A stretch of DNA of 64,000 bases from Cyclaneusma minus (taxonomy: Eukaryota; Ascomycota; Leotiomycetes; Marthamycetales; Marthamycetaceae), in the NCBI GenBank assembly GCA_037179335.1, contig JAKZHN010000009.1, positions 1,054,001 to 1,118,000 on the forward strand, read 5' to 3'. This document shows, one piece after another, positions 11,563 to 21,418 of this stretch (position 1 is its first letter; every line of letters begins with the position of its first letter). The position numbers were made by a program, and so were the translations under genes. Below the pieces are notes generated by a model. That model saw only the letters and a list, made by a program, of their open reading frames with translations, searched no databases and was not told the origin of the DNA.

Positions 11563-12153
11563 TGGTGCTGCTGGCACATGATGTCGGTCACGTGGTTGGC
11601 ATAGGAACCCGCTTGCACACTGCCCCAGTTTGCCGACTCAGCAATTAGATAGCGGACCTGAGAGCCCGGCTCCGTCCTTCTCAATCATAGCCTATTGAAA
11701 CATGCTGGTCTTCACCCACTGAGCTAGCATCCTGGTGATCCCTTGTGAGTTCAATAAATGCAAATGGTGATAGGTGCGGCCAAAGAACAGAAAGTATTTG
11801 TGTCAGCGATAAGAAACCGGGAACTTCGGAAGTCGGTTAGTGAGTTTCGATCTCGGGCCTGTATTTCCAAGAAATAGGAAAAGTGGGGCTAATAAATGCT
11901 GCTGCCTAAAGTATGATAACGTCGATGCACCCCTGCCCGATACTAGTGTTGTCCGGTTCTTGATATATTTGACCTTCTGATGGAGCTTCGAAATGGCTTT
12001 CCGTAACAGTCGTTCCGAGCTGGTATATAAATCCCTGTTCGATGCTCTTTTTCATCGATTTTCTGTCCATACCACACCTCGTCCACATTTCGCCAAACAT
12101 CCATGTAGGTGACTGAAACTGCTGCAGCAACTAGCACCACTGACTTCCCCAGC
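11563..12153 (+). promoter_or_regulatory. Spacer with promoter and 5'UTR intron of member F
   Basis: Copy of the array spacer (block aaaagtggggctaat near 11880), TATATAA at 12024-12030 and 5'UTR intron 12105-12152. Donor junction ATG TAG at 12103-12108. Confidence 0.55.
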
Positions 12154-12613
12154 ATGCCAGTTCAACCACCAAAGATCTGGAGCGAGTCGGAGACGGCGCC
12201 TACTGACGCCATCAAGGACCAGCTCATCGCTTTGGCCTTCTTCTGTAGCAAGAGTCCAGTGTGGTCCAACGTAAGACCCCTTTCCATATCTTTGCAGCAC
12301 GCCATCTCTCAATTCTCCATTTCGTATGCAATTGATCCCAACATACAACTTTCCATAGGTCGACTGGAAGAAGGCCGCCGAAGTCTGCAACTTCTCAAGT
12401 GCTGCCAGCGCCAACAAGTGCTTTCACTTGTACATGAAAAAACTCAAGGACCCTTCGGCTTCGGATTCTTCTCCCAAGAAGATGAGCCCCAGAAAACGCA
12501 AGGCGGACGTCATGGAGGACAAGGTTGATGCTCCGGCAACGGTTTCTGAGCGCAAAGCACGCGTTTCCACGGTGATCAAGCCCGAGGTCAAGGATGAGGA
12601 GGACTCGGAATGA
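12154..12613 (+). CDS. Array 1 member F: small Myb-like domain protein
   Basis: Predicted 123 residues, exons 12154-12270 and 12359-12613. Domain: PPKIWSESETAPTDAIKDQL with FFCSKSPVWSN before the phase-0 intron, then VDWKKAAEVCNFSSAASANK and a helix ending YMKKLKD. The tail has SPRKRKADV and a shortened version of the C-terminal motif (SERKARVSTV), and ends in acidic residues. The intact TAC codon here is the one mutated in member E. Confidence 0.85.
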
Positions 12614-12691
12614 GGGGGTTCTGTTGGGGTGGGGGCTGGGGACGTCTAAATGATGTACCTAGATATGTGGGGAAGCTTGACGTGCTTCTCT

Positions 12692-13042
12692 GAACTCAAT
12701 GCAGGCGGAGCCGATCGCAATGGTGGCTGCTTTATCGGATATCAAGCTTCCAATGAAATGTCTCCGTGCAGGTGACAGTCTTCCAAATATTTGATACTCG
12801 TCGGCTTCTGACCTTGGGAAGGTGTGGCGAAACTTTGGAATAGGTAACTTTGAACAGCCATAGTCCAGCCTGGCATATAAACTGCTCTTCAAGTTTCTTT
12901 CTCAGTGAGTTCTTCCTCCATCCATCAAATTTATCACTCCAAAGATTGAACTGATTCCCCCAACCTCAGTTCCAGCATTCAAGTGAGTTGTCCAATGGCA
13001 GTGATTCAGGAATCGCGGCAAGCATCACTGACATATCTCAGA
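12692..13042 (+). promoter_or_regulatory. Promoter and 5'UTR intron of member G
   Basis: Shared block (ctcaatgcaggcggagccgat), TATAAA at 12876-12881 and a 5'UTR intron 12983-13041. The donor is preceded by AA, so the start-stop element is lacking in this copy. Confidence 0.55.
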
Positions 13043-13556
13043 ATGGTGTCCAGCATCCAAATCTGGAACAGTGCTGAGAAACCGCCCACAGAGCAGGCTA
13101 AAGACCAAATCATCGGAGTAGTCTTTCTGGCTTCCAAGGTTTCCCCTATCGGGACCAACGTAAGTATTTGTGGTCTTCTCCTTTGGCTGACGGCTCCCTC
13201 TTAATCGGACACTCTGTACACTATCGATACTAATAAGAGCATTTCTTCATCGATAGATTGACTGGAACAAGGCCGCCGAGATCATGGGCTGCAAGAATGC
13301 CAACAGCGCCCGCGAGACGTTTCGGTATTTCACAAAGAAGCTGAACCTGCCTCCAACCTCCGCCACCACAGCCCCGAGCAAGCGCAAAGCAGACGATGTC
13401 AAGGAGGAGAACGGCGGGGAGGAATTGGAAGATTCGCCGCCACTCAAACTGAGAAAGAATCCTTCGCGCCGAGGACGTGCTTCTGCGGTGGACAAGTCTG
13501 AGATCAAGATCAAGGACGAGGATGAGGAGGATTCGGAGGAGGCTGGCGAACTCTGA
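13043..13556 (+). CDS. Array 1 member G: small Myb-like domain protein
   Basis: Predicted 138 residues, exons 13043-13159 and 13257-13556. Domain: IQIWNSAEKPPTEQAKDQII, phase-0 intron after IGTN, then IDWNKAAEIMGCKNANSARE and a helix ending FTKKLNL. Tail: PSKRKADD, an acidic run, then LRKNPSRRGRASAVDKSE, the conserved C-terminal motif, and a final acidic segment. By eye it pairs with the defective member H. The unspliced first exon also opens a longer false frame into the intron. Confidence 0.85.
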
Positions 13557-13594
13557 ACGATGCAGATGGCAAAGTCTTGACTTGTTCCTCTAGG

Positions 13595-13926
13595 CCAATG
13601 AAAAGCAGATTTGACTGGGGCTGCCATATCAACCATTAAATTCCAACAAAACGTGCTAGTGCCAGCTGTTGCATACCTCGTGCTCGTCGGCTTCTTGATT
13701 ATTCGGCGGAATTTTGTCATCTATGAGTGGCCCTACACCAGGATGATAGCTTGATAGCTCCAGACTGGCATATAAAGCACCCTTCGATGCCCTCCTTTAT
13801 CAGCGAATTCTGTATCCATACCCACTTCTCAACTCCCCACCCTGCTTCAGACATACCACAGCACTCATGTGAGTTCTCCCACTGACATGTTGCTGCAACA
13901 ACCACCGCTGACATGTCCCACCAAGC
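13595..13926 (+). promoter_or_regulatory. Promoter and 5'UTR intron of member H
   Basis: Weak copy of the block (ccaatgaaaagcagatttgac), TATAAA at 13772-13777 and 5'UTR intron 13869-13925; donor junction ATG TGA at 13867-13872. The promoter looks intact although the coding part is broken. Confidence 0.5.
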
Positions 13927-14644
13927 ATGGCGCCCCGCATTCAGATCAGGAACAGCGCCGAGAAGGCGCCTTGAGAGGAAGCCAAAGACTTTCTCATCAT
14001 GGTTTCTTTCTTCGCGTCAAAGCAACCAATTGCTGCGAACAACGTAAGCTCCTTCTGACCTTGTGTCCCTTTGTGCTAGGCCCCTTCGTTGATTGGCTAT
14101 TCTGTACATGTCGACGCTAACAAGGGACGTTTCCTGCTGATAGATTGACTACCAAAAAGCCGCCGATCTCTGGGGTCTCAACAACGGCAAAGCAGCTTAT
14201 GACCTGCTTCACCGGAACATCATGAAGAAGCTGAATATGCCTTCAACTTCTACCAAAACCAGCCCGACCAAGACGACCGCGACCAAGACCATCCCGACCA
14301 AGCGCAAGGCGGCCGAGATGAAGACGGGCGAGACAAAGCCGGAGATCGAGGAGGAAGACCAGGAAGAGGTCGATATCCAGGCGACGCCTCCACCAAGGAA
14401 GAATCCAGGACGTCGGGCTCGTACTTCCATCAAGGTCGAGGACTTCCAGTCAAGCGAGGACGAGCACGTGGATGATTCCTCTTCCTTGTCGCCTTTGCCA
14501 TGGATGACGAGGACACGGACGCATCTCCGAAGAAGGTGTGCAAGGGCAAGAAGGCCAGCCCATGCTGCCGACAGGGTTGTTGAGGATTCACTCAGGGATT
14601 CTTGGGGTGTCGATCGGGCAGGTTCCGCTTCCGCGTCGTTTTGA
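13927..14644 (+). pseudogene. Array 1 member H: degenerate Myb-like gene
   Basis: Exons 13927-14043 and 14144-14644 can be aligned with member G, but codon 16 is TGA (13972-13974) where paralogues have Thr in the PT[ED] motif, and the near-invariant Trp of the IW pair is Arg (IQIRNSAEKAP). The second exon is open and keeps the helix ending IMKKLNM, PTKRKAAE and RKNPGRRARTS, but after about 14480 the frame becomes Arg/Ala-rich and unlike any paralogue, suggesting a further frameshift. An internal ATG at 14222 could at most give a tail-only peptide. Confidence 0.7.
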
Positions 14645-15485
14645 GTTTTGAGATTTCTTGTCTTTGAACCTTGTACTGGGAGGGGGCTGGGAGCCTGGGA
14701 GGGAAATGCATGTTTGGTGGATCTGAACTTTATGTAAGCTTTGGTCCTGTCTATGAAGATGGTGAAATGTCCCTTGATGGAGTTTTCAGACCTAGTGTGA
14801 ATGTGCTTTGCTGAAACGATGTCGCTGCACTTGATGTGAACGTGAAGTGCTGGATCGGCCGCTTTCACTCCTTTGACAGCCTCCCCTAGATTCCTCATAT
14901 TTTTGACACCCCGCGATAACTTTCTATAACTGAAATTGTCACTAAGCTTTGATAGCATCACAGACCTCTGATAGCTTTGCCGCACGCCCAACCCTTCATG
15001 ACTTCTCATGCTCCACACCCCCCTCTGATGACTGCTATCTGCCGGAATTTTCACAGCTTTCCACTTTTTGTAACTACTTCTGGTAGCTTCGTGATACCTC
15101 CAACTCCCGGCATTTCACTAGCAAGCCCTGCCATCATCGCCAAGCTTTGATATTTCACTCACCTGTGGTGAGTTTGTCACACACCGGACCCCTTACCACT
15201 TCACACTGTCTGCACCCCTCCCATAATGCTGCCACACGCCGGACTCTCCACCCCAGTATTTGATAACATGTCCATCCTCTCGACCCTTGGCAAGTTCACA
15301 CTCTCCACACAACTTCCAGATCTCTAAGCCCGTGTCTAAACACCCCACCGCCCGCCCGAATCTTCACTTACCTCCCACAACTTCCTCGCGCCAACTTACA
15401 ACTCTCACACCTTGCAACCATTCACAAGTCAAACGCAACACAACCCAACCTCAACCCAACATCAACCCAACCTCAACCCAAACAA
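14645..15485. other. Spacer between the two array 1 subgroups
   Basis: No gene seen. From about 14890 to 15260 there are loosely repeated phrases (tttgata..tcac, cacgccgga) and C-rich stretches; from 15300 the DNA is pyrimidine/A-C rich, typical of a fungal leader. It marks the break between subgroup A-H and subgroup I-K. Confidence 0.4.
15434..15484 (+). repeat. CAACCCAACCT short tandem repeat in 5' leader
   Basis: About four copies of an 11-12 bp unit (caacccaacct / caacccaacat) directly before the 5'UTR intron of member I. Confidence 0.7.
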
Positions 15486-15486
15486 T

Positions 15487-15558
15487 GTAAGGCACACATG
15501 CTTGAATCATCTCTCACATCATTCCTTCACTTTCAGCAAACTGACATTTTCATTACAG
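15487..15558 (+). promoter_or_regulatory. 5'UTR intron of member I
   Basis: gtaagg to ttacag, 72 bp. The donor junction again reads ATG TAA (15485-15490). Fourteen leader bases separate the acceptor from the ATG, unlike A-H where it is 1-2 bases. Confidence 0.55.
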
Positions 15559-15572
15559 CTACCACATCCGAA

Positions 15573-16067
15573 ATGGCGCCTGCTCAATCCGTGCTCTGGA
15601 ACGAGTCTCAGAAGGCTCCCTCCGAGCGAGACAAGGAGATCCTCATCGTTGCTACTTGGCTGTGCGACAAGACGAAGGCCTATGACAATGTAAGCTACCA
15701 ACCATGTTTTGCAATCTTTCATATCTGATTCGTTCAGATCGACTTCAACAAGCTCGCCGAGTTCTATGGCCTCAAGAGCGCCGCCGGCGCCCGCACGACT
15801 CTTGGCAGGGCTCTTGTGAAGCTGAACCTCGATACTCAGACTGCCGCCGCTACGCCCAAGAAGCGCAAGTCCAGCAACAATGATGACGATGATGAGCTCG
15901 GCGAAGGCGAGGCTGTCGAGACGCCCGTGAAGAAGAAGAGAGCTCCTCGCAAGAGCAAGAAGACCATTGCTGCTGAAGTCGCGGCTGCCAAGGAAGAGGC
16001 TGCTGAACAGGAAGATGCTGCTCAGTATGCTACTGCTGAGGAGGATGCTGCCGAGGACGAGGTTTGA
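15573..16067 (+). CDS. Array 1 member I: Myb-like protein, H1-like tail
   Basis: Predicted 148 residues, exons 15573-15689 and 15738-16067. Domain: SVLWNESQKAPSERDKEILI with phase-0 intron after YDN, then IDFNKLAEFYGLKSAAGART and a helix ending ALVKLNL. Tail differs from A-H: PKKRKSSN, then VKKKRAPRKSKK, then an Ala/Glu-rich segment (EEAAEQEDAAQY) ending AEEDAAEDEV. Lys/Pro/Ala-rich tail chemistry recalls linker histone H1. First member of subgroup I-K. Confidence 0.85.
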
Positions 16068-16679
16068 AGGTTTCCTCAGAAAGCGGCATTCCACAAAGGG
16101 TGTGCCAACTTCACAGCAGGCTCGTATCACGATGACTAGATCCTTTAGTCAATGAACACGAGAATTTTTGCGTCACAATTTTGCTTCGTTCGAGTGATAA
16201 AAACCTTTGGCTTGAACTTCAGTGAATGCATCGTAAGGGATAACGGTGTATGCCGATGGGTTCCATACCTAAAAAAGACGATCCTCGTATTCGGTAGAGT
16301 TAAGCGACGTACGAGTTCTGAACTGACCCAATATGGATTAGTACGCTCGGCCAAATAATGTTGCTGCAGATTCGTGCGTCTCAAAGTTCAGACTTCATCT
16401 CCACGTCCCAGCCCCTCACTCTCATTCTCCAACTCCCACCTACCATCCAACACCCACCAGCAACATCACCCACATTCTATGCTTCTCGTAGCATCACAAA
16501 GAAGCCAGAAATACTAATACCACACTATATCAAGGTAAGACCCATCAGCCGGCTTTATCTCCTCGCCGTTCCTTTTTTTCTTTCAGCAGACTGATCATTC
16601 ACAGTCGAACCAACTACATCAAGTTCACGTGGTCTGAGCTCGAGATATTTCGACTTCAACATCACTGACCCGAAGCAGC

Positions 16680-17134
16680 ATGTCTCTTCCACTTCCAATC
16701 TGGGAGAACACTCCCTCCGATGTCGACAAGGAGCGCCTGATTGCAGGTACAGCTTACTCCTTCACAGGTGCTGTCAGCGGGATATCAAGCTTACCACAAT
16801 GCAGCTGCTTACTTCTGCACCAAGGGTCCAGTTCTCGGCAACGTGAATCTCATCTGTTCTTTCAAATGTGGCTTTCACTGACCCATCATAAAGATGGACT
16901 TCGAGAAGGTCGCCGCCCTCTGCGGTTACGCCAGCGTCAACTCCGCCCGTACCAACTTCAACGTCATGGCCAAGAAGATGTTGAAGAAGGCCGACGCCGT
17001 TGGCGATGCTACACCGACCAAGCGCAAGGCCAAGGATGGAGAGGACGATGAAGGCGAGCCCGTCGAGACGCCCACGAAGAAGAAGAGAGCTCCTCGAAAG
17101 CCCAGGAAGTCCGCCAAAGTTCTTGCCGCCGAGG

Positions 17135-17165
<31 letters not shown>

Positions 17166-17256
17166 TGCTGAGCAGGAGAATGGCGGAGACGAGAATGGTC
17201 ATTCTGAGAATGATCACGCTGAGAACGGTGATGATCTCGCCGAGGATGAGGTCTGA
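16680..17256 (+). CDS. Array 1 member J: Myb-like protein with extra intron
   Basis: Predicted 155 residues from three coding exons: 16680-16746, 16805-16842 and 16894-17256. Exon 1 codes LPIWENTPSDVDKERLIA; an additional 58-bp intron (16747-16804, gtacag to tgcag) interrupts what is one exon in all paralogues, then AAYFCTKGPVLGN restores the family sequence, followed by the usual phase-0 intron. Second domain half: MDFEKVAALCGYASVNSART, ending KKMLKKA. Tail: PTKRKAKD, TKKKRAPRKPRK, a run of about nine alanines (GCC repeats near 17140) and an acidic His/Asn end (AEDEV). Upstream leader shows a candidate intron 16535-16604. Confidence 0.8.
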
Positions 17257-17870
17257 GTGTGGCCGGCTCACGGAAGCCTCCTACCACGTAGCGCGATCCT
17301 TTTACACAATGAACGCATGATTTTCGCCCCTTGAGACTTGCCTCATTTGACTTGCAGAACCTTCGACCTGAAACTCGGTGAATGCATCTCAGAGTGGGAG
17401 GAAAGAAGCATGGATACGGCTCCAAGTGAAAACGCCGCGAGATCGTATCCAGGCCTTTGTCTCCCTACTGTAAGGGAACAGGGGCCTGTCGATGATTCCA
17501 AGCCTTCAACAGACTCCCTCAATACCCGGCCGAGACGAGCGAGATATGGATGGTACCGGAACGACCAAGTATGGATTGGTATACGGCTGCGTGATGTCGT
17601 TCACCTTTCCTACGGCCGAGATACTAGAGTGGTTTACCTGAGAATCTGCGATCCTCTCCATCTTCCAATCCCCACCTACCATCCACCACCCATCCTCCAC
17701 ACCTTTCATACGCAAGTTGACGCAGGCCATCCTCACATCAAGCTGCATCTACTTCCATCTCCTTACTCATCACCCTTTCAACAACCTTCACAAGCAAAGC
17801 AATCACTTCAACGTCACGTGAGTCTGAGCTTGTGATCTCGTGACCTTCACACACACTGACTTCATGCAGC
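17257..17870 (+). promoter_or_regulatory. Spacer and 5'UTR intron of member K
   Basis: Spacer before K; a candidate 5'UTR intron 17819-17869 (gtgagt to tgcag) ends one base before the ATG. The donor is embedded in TCACGTGA, an E-box-like palindrome also present in altered form (tcacgtgg) before J. No ATG at the donor. Confidence 0.5.
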
Positions 17871-18391
17871 ATGTCTCTCAACGACATCTACAGCGGTACC
17901 ACGACAGAAATGGAGCGCGACAAGTTAATTCTTGTCGCGTACTTCTGTGCCAAGACGCCCGTCCTCTCCCGTGGCAACGTAAGTTTCACAGTGTCAAAGT
18001 TTATCCCCGGGCGTGGCTTTTACTGACAGTGTACCTCTGGAAGATCGACTGGGACAAGGTTGCCACCCTCGGCGGCCATGCCAGTGCCCGCTCAGCCAAG
18101 GTTTCCTTCGACACCATGTTCAAGAAGGTCTTGGAGAATCCCACCGTGGCTGCCACGCCCTCCAAGCGCAAGGCCGACGACGAGGAGTTCGCCGACGGCG
18201 AGACCCCCACCAAGAAGAAGCCTCGCACTCCCCGCAAGAGCAAGAAGGTTCTTGCCGCCGAAGCTGCCGCTGCCGAGGCCGCTGCCGCCGAGGGGGCTGC
18301 CAACTCCAAGGAGGAGGCTGGTGAAGCTCAGGACGGTCAAGCTCAGTACGGCGAGGCTCAGTATGCTTACGCTGCCGAGGATGACGTTTGA
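17871..18391 (+). CDS. Array 1 member K: Myb-like protein, H1-like tail
   Basis: Predicted 151 residues, exons 17871-17978 and about 18044-18391. Domain: LNDIYSGTTTEMERDKLILV, in which the usual IW is IY, phase-0 intron after SRGN, then IDWDKVATLGGHASARSAKV and a helix ending MFKKVLE. Tail: PSKRKADD, TKKKPRTPRKSKK, an Ala/Glu stretch and an end AAEDDV. Similar throughout to I and J, with codon use strongly biased to C-ending codons, which suggests good expression. Confidence 0.8.
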
Positions 18392-20528
18392 TGCGCGGCC
18401 ATGTAAGTCATTCCTCTTCCCGTGCCGATCAGTCGAATCCGACTAACCGAAGCCCAGGATCTCTCCATCCGCCAGATGCTTTCTGCCAAATCGCGATTTC
18501 GACACTTCGTCACACGCAGCATGGTCATCGAGCATCTCCGCCATCCTTCATCCTGCACCAAAGTTCTCCACAGGAATTCTGCTAGGCTGTGAATACAGCT
18601 GCCTAGACGTCCATAGCCGAATGAACAACTAATCTGACATCTTTCTCTGCAATGACGTGACTGGAGACCTCGATTGTGCCCATTGGTTCGATACTGTGCT
18701 TGCTTTTGCTGCATCTCGTGTAACCATCGCCCAACCTCTTGTCTGCACTGGACCTGACTCGGTGTGATTGCAACCTCATAGGTACCTCTCGTGATAATGC
18801 AAGTGCCCAGGATCCACTCCAGTCCAGATCTTGCTGGAAATCTGCATTCGGAACGAATCCCGAGTCTTCCAGTGCAGACACTCTATGTGCGCATCCGAGT
18901 GAGATGCTGTGCATTTGCTTTTGAGAGCGGGGCATCCATCGACGCCACGTAACTGTAACTATTCGGGGGCTGGACAAGTGACCGAAGTCTATCAGGAACC
19001 AGGGGGACATGGCATTAGAGTTGGTTGTCAAGTCCGGGGTTCAGGTTGTGAAGACTTGGGGCCCGGGATATCCATGTATGTAAACAGTACATGTAGCACA
19101 CTACCGGGAACTAGAGGCTTGGATGCTTAACTTGCGTTCAAATAAGCCTCGAGCAGATCAAGAAGCAAGAAGCTCCATCCCTGGCAAAGCTCGATCCGTG
19201 CCAGACCCCGAAAGACGTTGTGAAGAATTGTAGCTGGATATCCTGTCACTGATGAACATACCCCGCAAGTGGGTCCCACCGCCTTTGAGCATGGCGAGGC
19301 TCCTAGAGGTTTCCAAGCACCTCCATCACTCTGCGTACATATGTGGATTCCGAGGCAGAAGAACAGAGCTGTGCAAAGTTGTAGCTAGAACGCCCTTCGC
19401 CGATGAACACCACTCTCGCCCAAGAAACGAGGCCCCCGGTCTTTTGGGCATAGCTACAAGAGCTTCTAGAGCCTGCCAAGTCCTTCTATCAGTCTGCGTG
19501 CATATGTTCGATTTCGAGGCAGAAGAACAGAGCTGTGCAAAGTTGTAGCTCGAACCACCTTCAGTGATGAACAACCTCCCCGCACAACAATTCATCCTTG
19601 GTCTTTGAATATGCTAGCTTCTAGAACTTGCCAAGCGTCTTTCATCACATTGCTTGCATAAGTCGGCACGAGGCAGAAGACTCGAGCTGTGCAAGCGCTG
19701 TAGCTCGATGTTTCCCTCAAGGTCCACGTGACAAGACCCCTGATCTGTGAATATGTCAACTGTTTAGAACCTGTGAAGGCTTTGTCTTCCACCTTGTGAG
19801 ACAGTGGAACTGTGAAAACGCATGACTACTGTGCATCTTATGTGACATCTGCTGCCAGGCCGCGGTAGAAACCGGTCCCAGCATCCAGACAGCAAGCGGC
19901 AGCAAAGCGAATCCGCAGTCCGTAGCGAACTCGCAGCAAATCTTTGGCGCGCCCACGAACGCAAACATTCTCCCTCGCTCTTCCGCGCTAACAACACGCT
20001 AACGAATAGCCGAGCGATGAGGCGAGATGGCGAGCTTAAAAGAAAAATCTGGTCGCCCGCATCTTCCTTTCCTCTTCCCTCCTCCACCTCCGCCCGTTAC
20101 CAACCGTGCAGTCTCCGTCCAAACTCATCTGCCTTTCGGTTGCTCTTGTCCGTCTCGGATCAATCCTCTGTGAGTACAAACATTCCCATCAATCATCATC
20201 AGACTTGTGCGCCCGGCATCCTTCATGGTTGCGCCGGCGTCCTCGACGGTTGCGCTAGCTTCCTCGACTGTTGTGACGGCATCTCGACTGCGGCGCCGGC
20301 ATCTCAAGTGCTGCGCGGCTGCTCGAGTGCTGTGTCAACAGTCTCGAGTGCTGGTCGCGGTCTCCTCAACTTCTGCCTTAATAACGTCGACTTCAGCTCC
20401 CAGATTCCTCGACTGCTGCGCTCAGCGTTGTCGAGCTCTGGGCGCAGCTGACCTTGTTCTTGGGACCGAAGCTGACCTTCATCGACCATCCAGACCAAAC
20501 CCTTCAGCAAAACCTCTTCGTCGCTATC
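18392..20528. other. Spacer with repeats, no gene recognised
   Basis: Two kilobases without a supportable gene. It holds the ~160-bp tandem repeat described separately and, from 20213 to 20440, a leader-like region with iterated ctcgac-gttgcg phrases directly before member L; an open frame there (20017-20451) has Ser-rich content and no domain and may be an upstream ORF or chance. Confidence 0.4.
19190..19790 (+). repeat. Degenerate ~160-bp tandem repeat, 3-4 copies
   Basis: A phrase gaggcagaagaacagagctg followed by tgcaaagttgtagct occurs at 19352 and 19516 almost identically, and diverged at 19670; an older partial copy ends at about 19230. Each is followed by a stop-rich segment with gatgaaca and then cttctaga..ttgccaag. 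Spacing is 164 and 154 bp. No coding sense. Confidence 0.75.
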
Positions 20529-21418
20529 ATGTCTGACGTCGACACCCAAGCCCCTGCTAGCCAGGTCGATGCCACCGATGACGGCACCGGCATGCCCAAG
20601 TCGGACTCCGACTTCCTGTTGGTGTGCCTCAGCAACCTTGCTGGCGGCTCGGCCATCAATGTAAGTTTCTCACATCGTCAACGTCTTCCGCGTGGAGCCA
20701 TCCAGCTGTACAGTCCGTCTAACACAAATCTCCAGGTTGACCCCCGTGCTGTTGCCGTTGCCTTGGGTTTCAAGAACCATCGTTCGGTCTCGAACAAGCT
20801 CACGAAGATCAAGGCCAAGTATGGCATCCCCATCGGTGTTGGCTCCGCTTCCAAGACCGGTGAGAACGCTAGGTAAGCGTCGGCACCCACCTCCCTCTAC
20901 ACCTCACTTCCAGTCACCTGACCCCCACCACAAACATTGGTAGCCTTGCTAACACTCCTTGCTTCAGCGATGAGCCCGCTGCCATCCCAAACTCGTTGGG
21001 CAAGGCCAAAGTAACCAAGCCCAAGGCCCCACGTGCCAAGGCAGCCCCCCGAGCCAAGAAAGCCGTGGCTGCCAAGAAGGCTGTTGCCTCGGACGTCGAC
21101 GATGATGACGACGAGATGGCCGACGCTACCCCTCCCAAGCCTGTTGCCAAGAAGGCTGCTGCCAAGGCCAAGGCAGCTCCAAAGACAAAGAAGGCCGCCG
21201 CCGCCAAGAAGGTCGTTGCCGAGACCACCTCCTCCGACGAGGTCGACGCCGCTACCCCTGCCAAGACTAACGGCAAGAAGGTCGCTGCCGCCGTCGACGA
21301 CGAGGATTCTGAGTCTCTCGAGGCCGCCGGTCGCAAGACCGATGAACAGCTCTTCGGCATGAACGACGCTTCTGCCGCCAACGGCTCGGCCGACGAGTCC
21401 ATGGACGCCGAGGCGTGA
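20529..21418 (+). CDS. Array 1 member L: Myb-like domain, histone-H1-like tail
   Basis: Predicted 239 residues, exons 20529-20660, 20736-20872 and 20968-21418. An N-terminal acidic arm precedes the domain: KSDSDFLLVCLSNLAGGSAI, phase-0 intron in the shared place, then VDPRAVAVALGFKNHRSVSN and KLTKIKAKYGI. A second intron follows NA[R/S]. The last 150 residues are a Lys/Ala/Pro tail (PKAPRAKAAPRAKKAVAAKK, PKPVAKKAAAKAKAAPKTKK) interrupted by acidic patches, ending DESMDAEA. The tail closely resembles linker histones but no globular H1 domain is present. A chromatin role is inferred. Confidence 0.85.

Noticed and set aside
17338..17835. 165-codon plus-strand frame between members J and K
   Set aside because: Spans the K promoter and leader, has no domain, and is not shared with other spacers.
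20017..20451. 144-codon Ser-rich open frame upstream of member L
   Set aside because: Compositional frame within a C/T-rich repetitive leader; no domain. Could be an upstream ORF but not supportable as a gene.
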